Source: Zestomonas carbonaria (GTDB lineage Bacteria; Pseudomonadota; Gammaproteobacteria; Pseudomonadales; Pseudomonadaceae). Taken from it: a stretch of DNA of 60,470 bases. The notes beneath the pieces were generated by a model that did no database searches, was not told where the DNA came from, and saw nothing but the letters and a program-made list of their open reading frames with translations. Location of the stretch: positions 1 to 60,470 of the forward strand of contig NZ_CAJFCI010000074.1 of the NCBI RefSeq assembly GCF_904061905.1, in the 5' to 3' direction. Numbering within the stretch: the stretch's first letter is position 1; the number at the start of each line of letters is the position of its first letter. Of this stretch, positions 34,186 to 45,210 are shown one piece after another. A program made the translations under genes and the position numbers.

Positions 34186-36600
34186 ATGAGCCATTACCAA
34201 GACAGTCGTGGTCTGGAGCACGATCTAGAAGGCAGGTTGCTCGACCGCCAGCATTTTTCCCGTGGCCTGGTCGGCCGGGTGTCGTACTGGATCTTCCATT
34301 TCCGTCGGCCGCTGCTGGTCTTCTTCATCCTTCTGACGCTGCTGTTCACCTTCAGCGCCACCCGGCTACGGGTGGAGGCGGGATTCTCGAAGATGATCCC
34401 CCTCCAGCATGAATACATGCAGTCCTTCCTCAAGTACCAGGAGCAGTTCGGCGGCGCCAACAAGGTGCTGGTGGCGCTGAAGAGCGAGAAGGGCGATATC
34501 TTCACGCCGGCGTTCATGCAAAGCCTGCGCGAGGTCACCGAGGAGGTGTTCTACGTCAAGGGCGTGGAGCGCAGTTCGGTCACGTCCCTGTTCACCGCCA
34601 ACGTCCGTTACAACGAAGTGATGGAAGACGGTTTCCGTGGCGGCAACATCGTGTCCGGCGATTTCAGCGGCACGCCCGAGCAGCTCAAGATCGTGCGCGA
34701 GAACGTGCTGAAGTCCGACTGGATCGGCCGCATCGTCGCCAACGACCTAAGCGCCGCCATGGTCGTCGCCAACCTGCAGGAATTCGACCCGGAGACCGGC
34801 GCGCGGCTCGACCTGCAACAGGTGGGACGTGCCCTGGAGGCGGTCCGCGCCAAGCACGAGAAGGATGGCGTCAGCGTCCACATCATCGGTTTCGCCAAGT
34901 CGGTGGGCGATATCGCCGACGGCTCGGCGGGCGTGCTGCTGTTCTTCGGCCTGGCCTTCCTGGTCACCGCGCTGCTGCTCTACTGGTACTCCGGCTCGCG
35001 CATGCTCACGGCCTGGGCGCTGATCTGCGCGTTGGTGCCGGTGGTCTGGCTGCTCGGTCTGTTGCCGCTGCTGGGGTTGGCGCTGGACCCCATGTCGATC
35101 CTCGTGCCGTTCCTGATCTTCTCCATCGGCGTATCCCATGCGGTGCAGATGACCAACGCCTGGCGGCTGGAAACCCTGCACGGCCACGACGGGTTGACCG
35201 CTTCGCGCAACTGCTTCCAGAAGCTGTTCATCCCCGGCGCCATGGCGCTGCTGGCCAACGCCCTGGGCTTCCTGGTGATCGCCTTCGTGCAGATCGAGAT
35301 GGTCCGTGAGCTGGCCATCACCGCCACCCTGGGGGTCAGCCTGATGATCCTCACCAACAAGCTGCTGCTGCCGATCCTGCTGTCCTACATGCACTTCTCG
35401 GCCCGGGACGCGGCGAGCCTGAAGGGCAAGGAAACCGCCGGCGACTGGCTGTGGGAACGCCTCGGCCCGCTGGCCACCCGCAAGGGCGGCACGGCGGTGA
35501 TCCTGTTCGCCGTGCTGCTGCTCGGCCTCGGCCTGTGGAAGGCTGGCCAGCTCAAGGTCGGCGACATGGGCGAGGGCGTGCCGGAGCTGCGCGCCGACTC
35601 GCGCTACAACCAGGACGTGGCCATGATCACCCGCCACTTCGCCATCGGCGTCGACCTGCTGCAGGTGGTGGTGGAAGCCAACGGCAGCGACTCGCCCTGC
35701 GTCGACCGCGAGGTGCTGGGCAAGGTCGAGGACTTCGAGTTCGCCATGAAGCAGACCGACGGCGTCGGCACCGTGCGCGGCCTGGCGGGTTTCGTCGGGC
35801 AGGTCACCCAGGGCTACGCGGAGACCTTCGTCAAGTGGCGCGCGATCCCCGAGGAGCGGGCGCAGATCGCCCAGGGCGTGGGTTTCGCCACCCGTCTCGG
35901 CAACGAACTGATGAACTCGACCTGTACCGCCATGCCGATCTCGCTGTACACCGAGGACCATCAGGCGTCGACCATCGACCACATCATCCAGCGGATCAAG
36001 GCGTTCAAGGCGGACAACGACAGCGAGCACCTGCGCTTCCAGTTGGCCAGCGGCAACGTCGGCGTCATGGCCGCCACCAACGAGGCGGTGGCCGCGGCGG
36101 ACAAGTGGGTCAACCTGGCGCTGTTCGCCTCGGTGACGCTGCTCTGCCTGTTGAGCTTCCGCTCGCTGCGCATCACCCTCTGCATCATCCTGCCGCTGGC
36201 GTTGGTGACCGTGCTGTGCAACGCGCTGATGGCGTTGCTCGGCATCGGCCTCAAGGTCAATACGCTGCCGGTAGTGGCACTGGGGGTCGGAGTCGGCGTG
36301 GACTACGGCATCTACCTCTTCGAGCGTATCCGCCACGAGATGCACTCGCGCCACCTGGATCTGCGCGCCGCCTTCGTCGAAGCCTTGAAGCAACGCGGCA
36401 CTGCCTCGCTGTTCACCGCGGTGACCATGACCATTTCCGTCAGTACCTGGCTGTTCTCCACCCTCAAGTTCCAGGCGGACATGGGCGTGCTGCTGGCCTT
36501 CATGTTCCTGGTCAACGTGTTCGGCGCCATCCTCCTGTTGCCCGCGCTGGCCGCCTGGCTGGTGCGGCCGGCGCAGGGCCGGCGTCAGGCAACGAAGTAG
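34186..36600 (+). CDS. RND-superfamily (MMPL/HpnN-like) transporter
   Basis: 804 residues. It has two similar halves, each with one membrane helix, a large periplasmic loop, and a block of five more helices. Helix 1 is RRPLLVFFILLTLLFTF (about 40-58); the first block is about 245-405, including SVGDIADGSAGVLLFFGLAF and ILVPFLIFSIGVSHAVQMTNA. The second half repeats this, with VGVGVDYGIYLFERIRHEM in the conserved GxGxDY element that carries the proton-relay Asp. Relatives move hopanoids, sterols or other lipids, which suits the neighbouring lipid-carrier-like proteins. A terminator follows. Confidence 0.9.
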   Translation: MSHYQDSRGLEHDLEGRLLDRQHFSRGLVGRVSYWIFHFRRPLLVFFILLTLLFTFSATRLRVEAGFSKMIPLQHEYMQSFLKYQEQFGGANKVLVALKSEKGDIFTPAFMQSLREVTEEVFYVKGVERSSVTSLFTANVRYNEVMEDGFRGGNIVSGDFSGTPEQLKIVRENVLKSDWIGRIVANDLSAAMVVANLQEFDPETGARLDLQQVGRALEAVRAKHEKDGVSVHIIGFAKSVGDIADGSAGVLLFFGLAFLVTALLLYWYSGSRMLTAWALICALVPVVWLLGLLPLLGLALDPMSILVPFLIFSIGVSHAVQMTNAWRLETLHGHDGLTASRNCFQKLFIPGAMALLANALGFLVIAFVQIEMVRELAITATLGVSLMILTNKLLLPILLSYMHFSARDAASLKGKETAGDWLWERLGPLATRKGGTAVILFAVLLLGLGLWKAGQLKVGDMGEGVPELRADSRYNQDVAMITRHFAIGVDLLQVVVEANGSDSPCVDREVLGKVEDFEFAMKQTDGVGTVRGLAGFVGQVTQGYAETFVKWRAIPEERAQIAQGVGFATRLGNELMNSTCTAMPISLYTEDHQASTIDHIIQRIKAFKADNDSEHLRFQLASGNVGVMAATNEAVAAADKWVNLALFASVTLLCLLSFRSLRITLCIILPLALVTVLCNALMALLGIGLKVNTLPVVALGVGVGVDYGIYLFERIRHEMHSRHLDLRAAFVEALKQRGTASLFTAVTMTISVSTWLFSTLKFQADMGVLLAFMFLVNVFGAILLLPALAAWLVRPAQGRRQATK

Positions 36601-36632
36601 TGTGAGCGCTCGTGGTCCACGGACCACTCTCC

Positions 36633-36667
36633 AATCCCGGGAGGTCAGCTTCTCCCGGGATTTTTTT
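36633..36667 (+). terminator. Terminator after the RND transporter gene
   Basis: AATCCCGGGAG (36633-36643) pairs perfectly with CTCCCGGGATT (36652-36662), followed by a run of seven T bases. A second perfect hairpin, GTGGTCC-AC-GGACCAC, lies just before it at 36612-36627. Confidence 0.93.
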
Positions 36668-36781
36668 CGTCTTCTCCGACCGGGTGGCATGGAGCTGCCC
36701 CATCGGAAGCGCGGCCGACGTGCGCACCTCGGTTGAGTACAAGGACATCATCGCCGGCGCTTCTAGGGGAGGGAGCAAACC

Positions 36782-37788
<1,007 letters not shown>

Positions 37789-37792
<4 letters not shown>

Positions 37793-39141
37793 TGGTTTGT
37801 CCTCTTGGGGGGGAACGGTGGGTAAAGTGGTTTCAATCCTGGCCTGACGACCAGGCGCAGGCCTTGCGCGGAGGTTTCCCGACGCAGTTTCGGCAGGAGC
37901 CGCCGCAGCGTGGAGAGGTCCGCGCCGTTCTGAGGCTCCTGGCCATAGCGGGATTTCAGGAATGTTCGCAGTTGCGCGGCGAGGTCGGCGGAGACCTTGC
38001 CGGAAAGCCCGTTCAGGGTGACCGAGCCGCAGCGGCGTCGAACCCACAGGTACAGGGCATCCAGTCGTGCCGGCTGCCGGGTGAGTTGTCCCGGCACCTG
38101 GCGCCAGGCGAATGCCGCCGAGGCATGCCAGGCTGCCTGCCGGGCCTTGCAGTAGCGGCCCAGGGTGTCGAGCGCGGCGAGAAACCGCTGACGCGCGAAG
38201 ACGACGAGGCCTACGCCCAGCAGGAGCATTCCGGCCAGCAGGAGCCAGTGCCGAGCGAGTTGCCAGCGGGCATGCCGGCCGAGTCGCTGGAGGTCTTCGG
38301 AGATATCGAAGGCGGCCTGGTAGGCGGCGGGTGCTTCGACCTCGAACTCGACGGCTTCCGCCGATACGCGGCGCAGTTGGCTGGCATCCTGGTCCCACCA
38401 CTGCAGCTCGATGGCCGGCAGTCGGTAGCGGCCCGGGCGCTCCACCACGTAGCTGAGGCTGTCCAGGCGTTGTGCGCCGAGAAGATCGCCGCGACCATCA
38501 TCCACGGGGTGTAGCCGGGGGGCCCCACGGTAGTGCTTGAGCCCCTCGATATGCGCCGCCTCCGGGGCGGGAAGCCGCGCCGCCTGGGCACCCATGGCGA
38601 TCATCCGCAGTTCCCGGGTGACGCTGTCGCCGACCCGCAGGGGATCGTGGGAACGGAGGATACGTTGGTCGAGGGTGACCGTCCGGGCCACCAGCGGTGG
38701 CCGCTGCGGATCCGTTCCCGGCAGCGGGTGGGCGACGAAGCCGAGTGGCTGGCTGTGGACCCTGAGAGGGCCGGCGGCCTGGCCGGGGCTGACCTGGATG
38801 GCCAGTGCCGGTATGTCGAAGCGCCGGGCCTTGTCCGGGATGATCAGGTAGGTGAAGCGCAGGCCGAAGAGGTTCTTCCCGTCACGCCGTTCGCTCAGGT
38901 GATCCGCGCGGCCGCGCGGGGAAGTCACCGCTGCGTCGGCCAGTTCCAGTTCCGGCAGTTGCGGCGGGGCGGTGAACCAGGTGTCCACCAACAGGTCGAC
39001 CTCGAGGCGCAGCGTACCGCCGACCGGCACCGTCGCGGCCGGAACCAGGCGGGTTTCGACCCGCACGACGAGTTCGTCGCCCAGCGCGGCGAGGGGCGCC
39101 AGGCAGGCCAGCCACACCAGCCACACCTGCAGCGTCTTCAC
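37789..39141 (-). CDS. BatD-like protein of a MoxR/VWA operon
   Basis: 450 residues. A signal peptide (about 1-21, ending LAALG) is followed by beta-rich BatD-type domains (VPVGGTLRLEVDLLVDTWFT; LIIPDKARRFDIPALAI; YVVERPGRYRLPAIELQWWD). One membrane segment lies at about 297-316 (HWLLLAGMLLLGVGLVVFA) and a basic cytoplasmic tail follows. Bat proteins are thought to form an envelope complex acting with a MoxR ATPase. It overlaps both neighbours by 4 bases. Conservation is moderate, so the label is by family and position. Confidence 0.82.
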
Positions 39142-40661
39142 GGCTGTTCCCCGGTGTCGTTTCGGGCGGCCTGCTGCAGGCGGAATTTCTGCTTGAGGAA
39201 CTGTGCGGGCGAGGTGTTCAGGTTGCGCAGCCAGAGTTCATCCGAAGTGGCCTGCTGCGCGGGCATGGAGGTTTCCTTGCCCTTGTCGGCGCCCTGCTCG
39301 AACTCGATCTTGTCCGGCGCCATTTCAGGCGCCGCCTGCCGTTGTTCCTCGAGGTCCTTGCGCAGGGCGGTGACCAGTCGCAGGTTGGCGCGGGCCTCGG
39401 GAAACACCGGTTGCAGTTCCAGGGCCCGCTGGTAGGCGCTGATCGCCTCGGTCAGTTTGTACAGACGGGCATAGCTGTTGCCGAGGTAGAAGCTGGCATG
39501 CGCGCCCTCGGCCTGGGCGAAACTGTCCGCCGCGGCCTGGTAGTCGACGGCCCGGTAGGCCGCCAGGCCTTTCCAGTAAGGATCGCGGAAGGCCTCCCGG
39601 GCGCGCTGGAAGTCGCCCCGCTCGAACGCCCAGCGACCTTGCTGGTCCGGTGTGAAGAACGCGTCCGCCAGCGGGCCGGCGTGAACCGGCGTCGACAGTG
39701 GCGCCAGGCTCGTCGCCAGCAGCAGGCAGGCCAGCCAGTGCAGGCTCCAGCCGCGCCGCACGCAAAGGAAGGCGATCGCCAGCAGCGGCCAGCACAGCCA
39801 GTAGCCGGCGTCCTTCCAGTGCGGTTGTGCGCCGTCGTCTTCGCCCGCCTGGAAATGGCGCTGGGCATGCAACTCGATCCAGTCGAGGTCGTCGTCGTCC
39901 AGTGTCAGGCTGCCGAGCGGGGCGTCGGCCGCTTCGGCGAGCCGCTCCAGGCCCTCCACATCGAAGCGCGCCGAGGCCGGTGTACCGACCGCCAGGATCA
40001 GCACCTGTGGCGCAGCCCCGGCCAGGGCTGGACCGATCCGGGGGAGCTGGTCGGCGTCGACGCCATCGGTGACCAGGACCAGTGTGCCCGGGCCCTGCTC
40101 GACGGCCAGCAGGCGCCTGGCCAGGCCGATGACGCCGGGCACATCCTTGCCGGGCGTTTCGATCAGCTCGCTGGACAGGGCCTCGATGAAGCTGTCCAGC
40201 AAATGCGGGTCGTCGGTGACCGGCAGCACCAGGTGGGCGCTGCCGGCGTAGGCGATCAGCCCGGTACGGGCGCCCGCCCGGCGCTGGACCAGGTCGTGCA
40301 GCTTGCGCTTGGCGGCTTCCAGGCGGGTCGGCGGCACATCGTCGGAGTCCATCGAGGCCGACAGGTCGAGGGCGAGGATCAAGGGGGCCCGGTCGTCGAG
40401 GAACTCCGGGCGGTCCTGTTCCCAGGTCGGTCCTGCGGTGGCCAGGCCGCCGAGGATCAGCAGGGCGCTGAGCAGGTGCACCGGATGCAGGCGGCGGCCG
40501 GCGGCGGGGCTGACCAGCAGGTACGGGAGCAGGTGCGGGGCGATGATTCCAGCCGCGCCGGTGGCGTTCCGCTGGCGTTTCCAGAGATATGGCAGCAGGA
40601 TGCCGGGCAGGACCAGCAGTAGCCAGAGCGGACGGAGGAAGTGGAAGGCGCCGAGGTCCAT
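39138..40661 (-). CDS. VWA-domain membrane protein with TPR region (BatB/BatC fusion type)
   Basis: 507 residues. Two N-terminal membrane helices (about 8-26 and 60-78) lead to a periplasmic von Willebrand A domain with an intact MIDAS metal site, DLSASMD (Asp99, Ser101, Ser103), and LVLVTDGVDADQL. Two further hydrophobic segments at about 285-325 (YWLCWPLLAIAFLCV and LHWLACLLLATSLAPL) are followed by TPR-like repeats (about 370-440: AAYRAVDYQAAADSFAQAEG, AISAYQRALELQPVFPEARA). This is the common BatB-BatC arrangement. It starts immediately before the end of the upstream VWA gene's stop region and overlaps batD by 4 bases. Confidence 0.9.
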   Translation of the reverse strand: MDLGAFHFLRPLWLLLVLPGILLPYLWKRQRNATGAAGIIAPHLLPYLLVSPAAGRRLHPVHLLSALLILGGLATAGPTWEQDRPEFLDDRAPLILALDLSASMDSDDVPPTRLEAAKRKLHDLVQRRAGARTGLIAYAGSAHLVLPVTDDPHLLDSFIEALSSELIETPGKDVPGVIGLARRLLAVEQGPGTLVLVTDGVDADQLPRIGPALAGAAPQVLILAVGTPASARFDVEGLERLAEAADAPLGSLTLDDDDLDWIELHAQRHFQAGEDDGAQPHWKDAGYWLCWPLLAIAFLCVRRGWSLHWLACLLLATSLAPLSTPVHAGPLADAFFTPDQQGRWAFERGDFQRAREAFRDPYWKGLAAYRAVDYQAAADSFAQAEGAHASFYLGNSYARLYKLTEAISAYQRALELQPVFPEARANLRLVTALRKDLEEQRQAAPEMAPDKIEFEQGADKGKETSMPAQQATSDELWLRNLNTSPAQFLKQKFRLQQAARNDTGEQP

Positions 40662-40662
40662 G

Positions 40663-41664
40663 TCAGCCTCCCTGTCCGGGCCGCGGAGCAGCGGTCCTGG
40701 CCGGTTGGCGGTGCAGGGCGGCCAGTCCGTGGTAGAGGACGAGCAGGATCAGCCCCAGGCCCAGTGGTATCCAGAACAGGTCGCGCTTGGGCTGATGGCC
40801 GAGGGTCTTCACCTGGTGGGGGGTGAGGCTGTCGAGGGTGGCATAGGCCTGCTCCAGGGCGTCGCGGTCCGCGGCCTGGAAGAAGCGGCCGCCGGTGGCT
40901 CGGGCGATGTCGCGCAGTTCCTGCAGGTCCACCTTGGCGTCACCGCTGGCATTGGCGTCGCCGATGGCGATGGTGTGTACCAGGATGCCCGCGTCGGCGG
41001 CCAGCCTGGCCGCGCGCGTGGGCGGGATGGCGCTGCCGGTGTCGTTGCCGTCGGTGAGCAGGATCAGCAGCCTGTCCTTTTCCCGGGCTCCTTCGAGCAG
41101 CTTGACCGCCAGGCCAATGGCGTCGCCGATGGCGGTGTTGGGGCCGGCCATGCCGATACCGATCTCCTCCAGCAGCAGGTTCAGGCTGGCGTGGTCGCGG
41201 GTCGGTGGCGCCTGCGGGTAGGCGCCCGTGCCGAACACGATCAGGCCGAGGCGATCATCCGGACGCCTGGCGATGAAGTCCCGTACCACGCCCTTGACCG
41301 CGCTCAGGCGATCGATGCGGCGACCCGAGGCGTCGGTGTAGTCGGTGGTTTCCATCGACTGGGAAATGTCGAGGGCGAGCAGCAGGTCGCGTACCGGTTG
41401 CTGGCGCTCGATGGGTTTCTCCAGCAGGACGGGGCGGGCGCAGGCCACCACCAGCAGGATCCAGAGCGACAGGTTGAGCAGCAGTTGGCCACGGCTGCCG
41501 CGTGGGCCGGAACGGCCGGGCGTCTGCCCGATGGCACGGCTGACGGCGGCGAAGAATGGGACGCGCAGGGCATCGCGCGGCTCGCGGTATTCGCCCAGGT
41601 AGCGATACCCCAGCCAGGGCAGCGGCAGCATCAGCAGCAGCCAGGGATAGTCAATCTGCCACAT
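40663..41664 (-). CDS. VWA-domain membrane protein (BatA type)
   Basis: 333 residues from the ATG at 41664 (MWQIDYPWLLLMLPLPWLG). Membrane helices flank the domain at about 6-20, 62-78 and 300-320. The VWA domain has a complete MIDAS, ALDISQSMETTD (Asp99, Ser101, Ser103), a Thr in NTAIGDAIGLAV and an Asp in LLILLTDGNDTGS. It pairs with the VWA-TPR protein encoded next. Its start overlaps the DUF4381 gene by 14 bases. Confidence 0.92.
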   Translation of the reverse strand: MWQIDYPWLLLMLPLPWLGYRYLGEYREPRDALRVPFFAAVSRAIGQTPGRSGPRGSRGQLLLNLSLWILLVVACARPVLLEKPIERQQPVRDLLLALDISQSMETTDYTDASGRRIDRLSAVKGVVRDFIARRPDDRLGLIVFGTGAYPQAPPTRDHASLNLLLEEIGIGMAGPNTAIGDAIGLAVKLLEGAREKDRLLILLTDGNDTGSAIPPTRAARLAADAGILVHTIAIGDANASGDAKVDLQELRDIARATGGRFFQAADRDALEQAYATLDSLTPHQVKTLGHQPKRDLFWIPLGLGLILLVLYHGLAALHRQPARTAAPRPGQGG

Positions 41665-42154
41665 GGTGGTTCTCGATCCAGTCGCGGCAGGCACCGAGCA
41701 GTGCCGGCAGGTCGTCGGCCAGGGCCTGGACCGTCGGCGCCGGGGCATAGGCGAGAGTGGCCAGTTGCTCACCGAGCCTGGCCGGCAGCGGCCTTGGGCT
41801 GGTGCGTTCGAGGAAACCTTGCCAGTCGGCGCCACCCAGCGCGGCCACCGGCGGGCTGCCAGGCATCGACAGCGCCACGCGCTTGAGCAATTCCGGGATT
41901 TCCCGCAGGGCGGCCAGCCCGCCGTGCTCGTCGCCCAGTGCCCGCTCCAGCTCGGCCAGGCGGAGCAGGGCTTCGCGCCGATAGCGGTCGCGCCGCCAAC
42001 GACGCCAGCGGCGTCCCGCCCAGAATGCCAGTCCGGCCAGCAGGACAAGCAACACCAGCAGCCAGCCCCAGGTTTGCGGCCAGTAGCTGACCAGGGGATC
42101 TACCGGCGGCAGTTCCCGGAGCTGGTCGAGCCGAGGTGCTTCATGCCCATTCAT
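41651..42154 (-). CDS. DUF4381 family membrane protein
   Basis: 167 residues from the ATG at 42154, overlapping the DUF58 stop by 4 bases. The N-terminus has the family pattern LRELPPVDPLVSYWPQTWGW followed by one membrane helix (about 31-46) and an Arg-rich stop-transfer stretch (RRWRRWRRDRYRR). The cytoplasmic part is helical. DUF4381 proteins are a fixed member of MoxR/DUF58/VWA operons; their function is not established. Confidence 0.88.
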   Translation of the reverse strand: MNGHEAPRLDQLRELPPVDPLVSYWPQTWGWLLVLLVLLAGLAFWAGRRWRRWRRDRYRREALLRLAELERALGDEHGGLAALREIPELLKRVALSMPGSPPVAALGGADWQGFLERTSPRPLPARLGEQLATLAYAPAPTVQALADDLPALLGACRDWIENHHVAD

Positions 42155-43095
42155 CGCGAGGCTCCCGGCAGGCGGCCCAGTTCCTGGCGCAGTTGCTCCA
42201 GGGCGCCTTGCCCCGTGCTGAACATCAGCAGCGGCACCCGGCTGCGACGTAGCAGGCCGGCAACCTCGTTCAGGCGGCCGAGGAGGAACTCGCCCAGTGG
42301 CTGGCGAACCTGCCGGTGCCCGACCTCCAGGGCGACCTGCAGCTCGCCCTGGGTGACCACCAGGCGTCCCCGGGTGGGCAGTTCCAGGGCCAGCGGGTCG
42401 TAGACCAGCATGGCGATCACATCGTTGTGCGCGGACAGCCGGCGCAGCAGTTGCAGGGTGCGCGGGCTGGCGCCGGCGAAGTCGCTGACGATGCAGATCA
42501 GATGGTCGTGGCCGGCCATGGCCAGGCAGTCCTGGAGCATGTCGTCGAGGCGGGCGCCGTTGTCGATCTCCGGCTGCGTGGCACACAGGGTCCGGTTGTG
42601 GCTGGCGATGGCGGCACACAGGGCTTCGACCTGCCTGCGGCTGCGCAGGGGACGGAGGCGCGAGGTCGCCTGGTCGCCGAACACGATGCCGCCGACCCGG
42701 TCGCCTGCCTGAAAGGCGATCCAGGCGGCCAGGGCCCCCAGTTCCGCTGCGATGGCCGATTTGAAGCTGCGCCTGGAGCCGAAGTACATGTTCATGCGCT
42801 GGTCCACCAGGACCAGCGCCGGACGATCACGCTCCTCGCTGAAGGTGCGCACGAACGGCCTGCCGTGGCGCAGCGACGCACGCCAGTCGAGGCGGCGCAG
42901 GTCGTCGCCTGGCAGGTAGTGGCGCAACTCGTCGAAGTTCAGCCCGCGTCCGCGCAGGCGCGAGGCATGCTGCCCGGCGAGGATGCTGGAGCGGGGCTGG
43001 CGGGACAGGAAGTCCAGCCCCCGGGCCGGCCGCTCCAGGGCGATCAACCGGTCGAGGGAAACCTGGACCAGGCCGGTGGTGTCGTGGTGATCCAT
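42151..43095 (-). CDS. DUF58 domain protein of the MoxR operon
   Basis: 314 residues. The DUF58 core is RSSILAGQHASRLRGRGLNF, FDELRHYLPGDDLRRLDWRA and RPFVRTFSEERDRPALVLVD. The second half has a VWA-like fold, with a degenerate metal motif (LVDQRMNMYFG, where DxSxS would be expected). DUF58 proteins are the usual partners of MoxR ATPases. It starts 9 bases after the moxR stop. Confidence 0.92.
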   Translation of the reverse strand: MDHHDTTGLVQVSLDRLIALERPARGLDFLSRQPRSSILAGQHASRLRGRGLNFDELRHYLPGDDLRRLDWRASLRHGRPFVRTFSEERDRPALVLVDQRMNMYFGSRRSFKSAIAAELGALAAWIAFQAGDRVGGIVFGDQATSRLRPLRSRRQVEALCAAIASHNRTLCATQPEIDNGARLDDMLQDCLAMAGHDHLICIVSDFAGASPRTLQLLRRLSAHNDVIAMLVYDPLALELPTRGRLVVTQGELQVALEVGHRQVRQPLGEFLLGRLNEVAGLLRRSRVPLLMFSTGQGALEQLRQELGRLPGASR

Positions 43096-43104
43096 GCTGG
43101 CGGC

Positions 43105-44085
<981 letters not shown>

Positions 44086-44152
44086 GACGGCCTCGATGGG
44101 GTTGTCCTCTGACGTCGGGCGCCCAGCCGTTCGAGGCTGGAGGTTGCCCGCA

Positions 44153-45070
44153 TCATCGGTAGAGCTGGCGATGGGTCTGTTCATCCGCTTCCAGGATGAT
44201 CTCCTTCAGCGCGGCTGCGGCCGGAGAAAGGCTCTGGCCCCTGCGGCTGACGACTCCGTAGGCGGTGCTGAAATCGAGTCGCTCCTTGGGCAGGGGGAGG
44301 ACGGCCAGGCGCCCGGCGTGCACGTCCTCGGCGATCACGTCCCAAGGCGCCAGGCCCAGCGCGTCGCTTTCGCAGACCAGCCGGTGCAGGGCGAGGAAGT
44401 TGTCGCACTGGACGCTGAGGGGAGGGTGGTGGTCGTTCAACTGGCTGAGGATGATGCTTTCCTTGACGGGAATATGGGTCGCCGCCAGCGGGTAGCGACC
44501 GAGTTCACCCGCCTCCGGTGTGCCCTGCTGCAGCACGGGATGCCGCGCACGGCAGAAGATCACGATCGGGTAGTTGTGCAGAAGGGTTATGGCCAGTTGC
44601 GGGTCGTCGATCACTTCGCGCACGTCCGCCACATAGAGTTCGAGACGGTTGCCCAGCAGGTGGTCGCGCAGTTGCAGGCGGTTGTCGACCTGCAGGAACA
44701 GCCGGATGCGGGGATGGCGTGCGAGCAGGCGGCCCAGCGCGCGGGGAACCAGGCCGGCCGACGGGTAGGCGCCGGCTCCTACGTGGAGTTCGCCGCTTTC
44801 CAGGTTGCTCAGTTGGCTCACCGCGTTCTTCAGTTCCTGGTCGCTGGCCAGCAGACGCTGGGCGTAGCGCAGTACCAGGCGCCCATGCTCGGTGAGGTTG
44901 ACGCCGCCGCGCGGCGAGCGGTCCAGCAACTGGCAGTCCAGCGAGCGCTCAAGGGCTTGCAGGCTGCGGGTCAGGGCGGGCTGGGAAAGGTTTACCGCCT
45001 CGGCTGCGCGGGCGAAGTTGCAGTGCTCGGCGAGGGCGACAAAATGTCGTAGTTGACGCAAATCGTGCAT
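44153..45070 (-). CDS. LysR-family transcriptional regulator
   Basis: 305 residues from the ATG at 45070 (MHDLRQLRHFVALAEHCNF). The open frame to 45175 adds non-conserved residues. The N-terminal winged helix-turn-helix is clear: NFARAAEAVNLSQPALTRSLQALE. The C-terminal effector-binding domain has two lobes (about 90-300). The target genes are not obvious because it is not divergent from a neighbour; the MoxR operon downstream and the sulfatase gene upstream lie on the same strand. Confidence 0.93.
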   Translation of the reverse strand: MHDLRQLRHFVALAEHCNFARAAEAVNLSQPALTRSLQALERSLDCQLLDRSPRGGVNLTEHGRLVLRYAQRLLASDQELKNAVSQLSNLESGELHVGAGAYPSAGLVPRALGRLLARHPRIRLFLQVDNRLQLRDHLLGNRLELYVADVREVIDDPQLAITLLHNYPIVIFCRARHPVLQQGTPEAGELGRYPLAATHIPVKESIILSQLNDHHPPLSVQCDNFLALHRLVCESDALGLAPWDVIAEDVHAGRLAVLPLPKERLDFSTAYGVVSRRGQSLSPAAAALKEIILEADEQTHRQLYR

Positions 45071-45174
45071 GGCCGGTATTCCGTTGGGGAGCCGTTCCTC
45101 TAACTGTAGCCAGCGGGATTGCGCGCCTCCTCCCCGGATTCCGGGAGTGGAATCGCCGAGCCGGGGGAACGGCA

Positions 45175-45200
45175 CGCCGGCGCGGAGGGCCGCGCCGGCG
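45175..45200. terminator. GC-rich hairpin behind the arylsulfatase gene
   Basis: A perfect 11-bp inverted repeat (CGCCGGCGCGG, AGGG loop, CCGCGCCGGCG) lies 10 bases beyond the sulfatase stop. No T-run follows on either strand, so it may be an RNA 3'-end stabiliser or a factor-assisted terminator. Confidence 0.5.
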
Positions 45201-45210
45201 TTGGCGGCCT

